Below, piece by piece: positions 7,002 through 10,199 of a DNA stretch of 10,199 bases (position 1 is its first letter; the number at the start of each line of letters is the position of its first letter). The DNA is from an uncultured Pseudomonadota bacterium. GTDB taxonomy: Bacteria > Pseudomonadota > Gammaproteobacteria > Methylococcales > Methylomonadaceae. The position numbers and the translations under genes were made by a program. The notes below the pieces were generated by a model. It saw nothing but the letters and a program-made list of their open reading frames with translations. It searched no databases and was not told the DNA's origin. The stretch is taken from assembly GCA_903902945.1 (NCBI GenBank), contig CAIUWU010000232.1, positions 1 to 10,199 of the forward strand. The letters run 5' to 3'.

Positions 7002-7007
7002 AGTATA
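7002..7007 (-). promoter_or_regulatory. Candidate -10 element for hprA
   Basis: On the minus strand this reads TATACT, five of six bases of the consensus. Transcription would start near 6995, leaving a leader of about 23 bases before ATG 6972. The -35 region is weak, which suits an activated promoter, but nothing in the sequence proves activation. Confidence 0.4.
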
Positions 7008-7025
7008 AAACAGCCATTTGACCAA

Positions 7026-7034
7026 ACACAGTGT
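7026..7034. promoter_or_regulatory. Possible operator-like palindrome between divergent promoters
   Basis: ACAC-A-GTGT is a short palindrome that overlaps the expected -35 region of hprA and lies upstream of the transporter promoter. It is short enough to arise by chance. Confidence 0.15.
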
Positions 7035-7065
7035 CGCCATCGGACTAACCTGAAAAAGCCGCTTT

Positions 7066-7074
7066 TGTTATAGT
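7066..7074 (+). promoter_or_regulatory. Candidate extended -10 promoter for the OFA transporter
   Basis: TG-T-TATAGT fits the extended -10 form (TGn followed by a five-of-six -10 hexamer), which can work without a good -35; none is seen upstream. Transcription would begin near 7081, in or just before the T-rich run, about 28 bases before ATG 7109. Confidence 0.45.
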
Positions 7075-7108
7075 GGCAGTTTTTTTTGGTTAGCAATTGG
7101 TTCAGTTC

Positions 7109-8521
7109 ATGGCAACGGATTTCTTCAGCAAAGCCCATATTACTGCTCGGCCAGGTTTCAGTCGTTGGCTGGTGCCGCCTGCTGCGCTGGCAGTGCATTT
7201 ATGCATTGGCCAGGCCTATGCGTTTAGCGTGTTCAATGACCCCTTGACTCGGCTGATCGGTATTTCCGAACCAGCTGCCGATGACTGGAAGCTGACCAGT
7301 ATCGGCTGGATTTTCAGTCTGGCGATTGTGTTTTTAGGCTTGTCGGCGGCATTTGCCGGGAAATGGCTGGAAAAGGTTGGCCCCAGGCTGACCATGTTCG
7401 TCGCCGCCTGCTGTTTTGGCAGCGGCTTCTGGTTGTCGGCGCTGGGCGTTTACTGGCACAGCTTGTGGCTGGTTTATCTGGGCTATGGTGTGCTGGGTGG
7501 TATCGGTCTGGGGCTGGGTTATGTGTCACCGGTATCGACGCTGATCAAATGGTTTCCTGATCGGCGCGGCATGGCGACCGGAATGGCGATCATGGGGTTT
7601 GGCGGCGGTGCAATGATAGGTGCGCCGCTGGCGGTGGCGCTGATGGATTATTTTAAAACCGCACAATCGCTGGGAGTCATGGAAACCCTGCTGGTCATGG
7701 GCGGCGTTTATTTCATTTCGATGATGATCGGCGCCTTGACGATTCGGATTCCGCCGCCTGACTGGCAGCCGATTGGCTGGCGGCCGGCAGAGGTCAGTCA
7801 GAAAATGATCAGCACGGCGCATGTCCATATCGATCAGGCGCTGAAGACCCCCCAGTTTTATCTGTTATGGCTGGTGCTGTGCTGTAACGTGACCGCCGGA
7901 ATTGGGGTTTTAGGTCAGGCATCGGTGATGATTCAAGAAATGTTTAAAGGCAGTGTCACGCCAGCGGCTGCAGCCGGTTTTGTGGGGCTGCTGAGTCTGT
8001 TCAATATGGGTGGACGCTTTTTGTGGTCGTCAGCATCGGATTATCTGGGGCGCAAAAACACCTATAGCATTTTCTTTGCCGTAGGGGCGCTGTTATACGC
8101 TTTAGTGCCCAGTGCCGGCATGGCGGGTGACAAGCTGTGGTTTGTGTTGCTGTATGCGCTGATCATGAGTATGTATGGCGGCGGATTTTCCACCATTCCA
8201 GCCTATCTGGCCGATATTTTCGGTACCCGTTATGTGGGCGGCATTCACGGTCGTCTGTTGACTGCCTGGGCGACAGCCGGTGTGCTCGGACCGGTGTTGG
8301 TCAACTACTTGCGTGAATATCAGCTAGCGCAGGGTGTTGCCAAAGCCGATGCTTACAATATGACGTTGTACATCATGGCGGTGATTCTGTTGTTGGGGTT
8401 GTCATGCAATGCACTGGTGACCGCCGTCCACGAAAAACACCATCTCAAACACAATGATTTTGATGAACTGGATGGTATTTATCCGGCCAGATCTGAACAG
8501 GCAGGAGCAGCGCATGACTAA
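7109..8521 (+). CDS. MFS transporter of the oxalate/formate antiporter (OFA) family
   Basis: This 470-residue inner-membrane carrier has about 12 hydrophobic segments in two halves, joined by a cytoplasmic loop at about 211-250. The MFS loop motif appears as GKWLEKVGPR (84-93) in the first half and GRFLWSSASDYLGRK (302-316) in the second. GQAYAFSVFNDPL (35-47), YVSPVSTLIKWFPDRRGMATG (138-157 region) and the pattern of the second half are typical of OFA proteins, related to OxlT. The substrate is not certain: OFA members carry oxalate, formate, lactate or other small carboxylates. ATG 7109 is chosen over the in-frame TTG at 7097; neither has a good Shine-Dalgarno. Its 3' end overlaps a micro-gene for a one-helix protein. 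It sits between hprA and sgaA, so a carboxylate linked to the serine cycle is a reasonable guess. Confidence 0.88.
   Translation: MATDFFSKAHITARPGFSRWLVPPAALAVHLCIGQAYAFSVFNDPLTRLIGISEPAADDWKLTSIGWIFSLAIVFLGLSAAFAGKWLEKVGPRLTMFVAACCFGSGFWLSALGVYWHSLWLVYLGYGVLGGIGLGLGYVSPVSTLIKWFPDRRGMATGMAIMGFGGGAMIGAPLAVALMDYFKTAQSLGVMETLLVMGGVYFISMMIGALTIRIPPPDWQPIGWRPAEVSQKMISTAHVHIDQALKTPQFYLLWLVLCCNVTAGIGVLGQASVMIQEMFKGSVTPAAAAGFVGLLSLFNMGGRFLWSSASDYLGRKNTYSIFFAVGALLYALVPSAGMAGDKLWFVLLYALIMSMYGGGFSTIPAYLADIFGTRYVGGIHGRLLTAWATAGVLGPVLVNYLREYQLAQGVAKADAYNMTLYIMAVILLLGLSCNALVTAVHEKHHLKHNDFDELDGIYPARSEQAGAAHD
8503..8507 (+). promoter_or_regulatory. Shine-Dalgarno for the 42-residue micro-ORF, inside the transporter gene
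   Basis: AGGAG lies six bases before ATG 8514, better than the site of any larger gene nearby. It is the main evidence that the micro-ORF is translated. Confidence 0.75.
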
Positions 8522-8642
8522 ACCGCAAGCAGATAAACCCACTTCAAAATGGTTGCTGGTCTTGTTCTGGCTGTATGTGTTGCTGCCGTTGCTTTGGGGT
8601 GTTTCGGCGACGATCAGAAAGGCATTGGCTTTGTTTGCCTGA
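8514..8642 (+). CDS. MFS transporter small subunit (42-residue, one membrane helix)
   Basis: This 42-residue protein starts eight bases before the end of the transporter gene, in another frame, and has a near-ideal AGGAG site. A polar, lysine-containing start (MTKPQADKPTSK) leads to one hydrophobic helix at about 13-31, with a conserved-looking core WLYVLLPLLWGV, then a basic turn (TIRKALALF) at the end. This layout matches the small proteins annotated beside OFA-family carriers as MFS transporter small subunit; the match is from memory of that family, in which WLYV.IPL.WGV and a terminal K.LALF are typical. It probably associates with the carrier in the inner membrane. The stop-start overlap implies translational coupling and near-equal production. 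Its exact role in transport is not established by the sequence. Confidence 0.85.
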   Translation: MTKPQADKPTSKWLLVLFWLYVLLPLLWGVSATIRKALALFA

Positions 8643-8929
8643 TTGTTGCTTGTCTTGGCGAGGTGCATGGTGCCGTGGCGATCTCCGGTGAGTGGGTTTG
8701 CCGGATGCGGCATTGCGATCAGTTTTGGCGATATATGACAGACGCGGCCTCAGCCCCTTCGCCTGCTTCATAAAGGCAATTCAAGCATAGGATGACGGCC
8801 GCAATGAAAGCGGTCTTTCCGGCAGAGATTGCCGAGGTTCAGGTATGCAGGATGCCGATGGCTAACCGTCTTTGATGCTTTAGTGCGATCAGCGGCTGTT
8901 TTTTGGGGCGTCATGCCGATAACTTAGTG

Positions 8930-8968
8930 TTGCCGATGTTGGCAAGCTGATTTCTGGCGGGTTGCCAA
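8930..8968. repeat. Three mutually pairing segments (TTGCC, TTGGCAA, TTGCCAA)
   Basis: TTGCC (8930-8934) can pair with GGCAA (8941-8945), and TTGGCAA (8939-8945) can pair with TTGCCAA (8962-8968). The middle segment can join only one partner at a time, so two exclusive hairpins are possible. Both are short and no regulated gene lies directly downstream on the plus strand. Confidence 0.3.
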
Positions 8969-9044
8969 TATACAGCTGTTGGTGCGGCTCTTGGCTGCGG
9001 CTGGTTGATCGAAGGTGCTTGATTTGCGTGAGAGGGCGGGGAGT

Positions 9045-9071
9045 GCAGTGAAGGCTTGTGGCCCTCACTGC
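9045..9071 (-). terminator. Hairpin just downstream of sgaA, possible terminator
   Basis: Bases 9045-9055 and 9061-9071 form an 11-pair stem with one mismatch and a five-base loop, starting 12 bases after the sgaA stop on the minus strand. No T tract follows on that strand, so it is not a textbook intrinsic terminator. It may instead protect the 3' end of the mRNA. A neighbouring segment (GTGAGAGGG near 9028) could compete for the same CCCTCAC. Confidence 0.4.
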
Positions 9072-9082
9072 TTGTGCCTGAA

Positions 9083-10199
9083 TTAAGCGGTTGTGCGGTA
9101 GTACTCGATTGCCGCAGCGACACCGCTGCCGGCTTTGATGTCGATGCCGTTATCCAGCAATGCCATTTCGACGCCGGCAATCGCGCCGAGCAAAGAGACA
9201 TCATTCATGTCGCCGATGTGGCCGATGCGGAATACTTTGCCTGACAGAATGCTCAGACCAGCACCCAAAGAAATATTGTATTTGTTAAATGCCGTGCTGA
9301 TGACTTCGCGTGCGTCTTTGTCTTCCGGAACCACGATAGCGGTAACGGTATCAGATTCAACACCGGGTTCAGCGCAAATAGTCAGGCCCCATGCTGCTAC
9401 GGCACGACGGACACCTTCGCCCAGGCGGTAGTGACGGGCATAGACATTGTCCAAGCCTTCTTCAAACAACAAATCCAGTGAGGCGCGCAAGCCGTGCAGC
9501 ATGCTTGAAGACGCGGTGTACGGGGTGTAGCCGTCTTTGTTGGAGTTGATCTGATCTTGCAGTGACAGGAAGCCACGGCGTGAAGTAGAGGTTTCCGAGG
9601 CTTTCAGGGCTTTTTGGCTGAATGCCAGAATTGCCAGGCCGGATGGCAGCATGAAACCTTTTTGTGAGCCACTGATGGCACCGTCTACTCCCCATTCGTC
9701 CATGCGGAAATCGATGCTGGCAATCGCGCTGACGCCGTCAACGAACAGCAGGGCAGGGTGATTGGAAGCGTCCATCGCTTTACGTACCGCAGGAATGCTG
9801 CAGGTAACGCCGGTAGAGGTTTCATTGTAAGTAGCCAGTACCGCTTTGATTTCGTGGTTGCTATCTTGTTTCAGGCGCGCTTCCAGATGATCGTAAGGAA
9901 TGGCTTTGCCCCACTCGACTTCGTGTACTTCGACATCAAAGCCCAGTTTTTTAGCCATTTCCATCCACAAATGGGCAAACTGACCGATACGGTAAATGAT
10001 GACTTTGTCGCCAGGGTTGAGGCAGTTGGTCAACGCGACTTCCCAGCCGGCAGTGCCTGTGGCCGGAAATACAAAAGCCTGACCGCTTTCGGTGCCGAAC
10101 ACTTTTTTCAGGTCTTCCAGAATAGGCTTCAGCAGCTTGGGAAAGATCGGCGAACGGTGATCTTCCATTTGTCTGTGCATGGCGCTTAGCACTGAATGT
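9083..10199 (-). CDS. sgaA: Serine-glyoxylate aminotransferase (N-terminus beyond the window)
   Basis: This class V PLP-dependent aminotransferase converts serine and glyoxylate to hydroxypyruvate and glycine in the serine cycle. The frame stays open through the right edge, with codons from 10198 reading HSVLSAMHRQMEDHRSPIF, so an internal GTG at 10192 is not the start. About 20 residues with the usual PGPTNIP motif should lie outside. Visible marks are FPATGTAGWE (44-53 of the fragment), the PLP-binding LLFVDGVSAIAS (150-161), the Schiff-base lysine in GSQKGFMLPSG (K180, bases 9659-9661), GYTPYT (about 216-221), SDTVTAIVVP, and the C-terminal GKVFRIGHIGDMN. The 371 residues present agree with the usual 390-400. 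Its product is the substrate of the nearby HprA. A hairpin follows the stop; the promoter lies outside the window. Confidence 0.95.
   Translation of the reverse strand, partial: HSVLSAMHRQMEDHRSPIFPKLLKPILEDLKKVFGTESGQAFVFPATGTAGWEVALTNCLNPGDKVIIYRIGQFAHLWMEMAKKLGFDVEVHEVEWGKAIPYDHLEARLKQDSNHEIKAVLATYNETSTGVTCSIPAVRKAMDASNHPALLFVDGVSAIASIDFRMDEWGVDGAISGSQKGFMLPSGLAILAFSQKALKASETSTSRRGFLSLQDQINSNKDGYTPYTASSSMLHGLRASLDLLFEEGLDNVYARHYRLGEGVRRAVAAWGLTICAEPGVESDTVTAIVVPEDKDAREVISTAFNKYNISLGAGLSILSGKVFRIGHIGDMNDVSLLGAIAGVEMALLDNGIDIKAGSGVAAAIEYYRTTA

Larger units (their letters stand above)
8643..9082. other. 440-base gap with no gene seen
   Basis: No supported coding region was found between the micro-ORF and the end of sgaA; frames open here are short, lack ribosome sites, or are extensions of antisense frames. 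No tRNA-like fold was seen. It holds a small perfect hairpin at 8699-8712 (TGCCG, GATG, CGGCA), a T6 run at 8899-8904 with only a weak stem before it, the three mutually pairing segments at 8930-8968, and the hairpin at 9045-9071. Since both flanking genes end here, it is a terminator region or a decayed gene; the sequence does not decide. Confidence 0.6.

Noticed and set aside
8697..8712. TTGCCGGATGCGGCA, resembling an enterobacterial REP unit
   Set aside because: Only one short copy is seen, without a paired inverted unit; a chance match is likelier than a REP element.
8402..8713. 103-residue minus-strand frame across the transporter end and micro-ORF
   Set aside because: Most of it is antisense to the transporter 3' end and the micro-ORF; no ribosome site or domain is seen.
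8549..8773. 74-residue plus-strand frame with a hydrophobic start
   Set aside because: The hydrophobic look comes from the overlapping micro-ORF in another frame; the latter has the AGGAG site and family-like sequence.
9758..10189. 143-residue plus-strand frame
   Set aside because: It is antisense to sgaA, whose sequence is strongly family-like over its whole length.

Overview
The window looks like chromosomal DNA of a gammaproteobacterial (type I) methanotroph or related methylotroph, in the Methylomonas/Methylobacter range. Three things point there: moderate G+C; gap and pyruvate kinase genes of proteobacterial type; and two serine-cycle enzymes, serine-glyoxylate aminotransferase and hydroxypyruvate reductase, close together. 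The genus is an inference from gene content. No mobile element, CRISPR array, tRNA or rRNA was seen.

Layout. (1) 1-3358, plus strand: the C-terminal end of an unknown gene, then an ArnT-like membrane glycosyltransferase, a soluble polyprenyl-phosphate sugar synthase-like GT2, a small LAB_N membrane protein, and the haem enzyme HemJ. The first three form a plausible lipid-linked sugar transfer module: the GT2 charges a polyprenyl phosphate, the LAB_N protein has an unknown membrane role, and the GT-C enzyme transfers the sugar in the periplasm. A strong terminator-like hairpin lies inside the 3' end of the ArnT-like gene. (2) 3378-5990, plus strand: a gap-pyk operon with a candidate promoter and an almost perfect intrinsic terminator. 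(3) 6001-6972, minus strand: hprA, convergent with pyk. (4) 6973-7108: a short divergent promoter region. (5) 7109-8642, plus strand: an OFA-family (oxalate/formate antiporter-type) MFS transporter, translationally overlapped by a 42-residue one-helix protein resembling the known MFS small subunit. (6) 8643-9082: 440 bases with no gene seen but several inverted repeats. (7) 9083-10199, minus strand: sgaA, cut by the window edge and lacking roughly its first 20 residues.

How the genes fit together. SgaA makes glycine and hydroxypyruvate from serine and glyoxylate, and HprA reduces hydroxypyruvate to D-glycerate. The OFA transporter pair between them may move a small carboxylate linked to this pathway (oxalate, formate, glyoxylate or similar); that is inferred from position only. 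Gap and Pyk supply lower glycolysis for carbon from the RuMP cycle. Most of the window is conserved metabolism. The less ordinary items are the overlapping micro-ORF, the in-gene terminator hairpin, the missing acidic NAD-binding residue in HprA, and the GT2-LAB_N-GT-C module.
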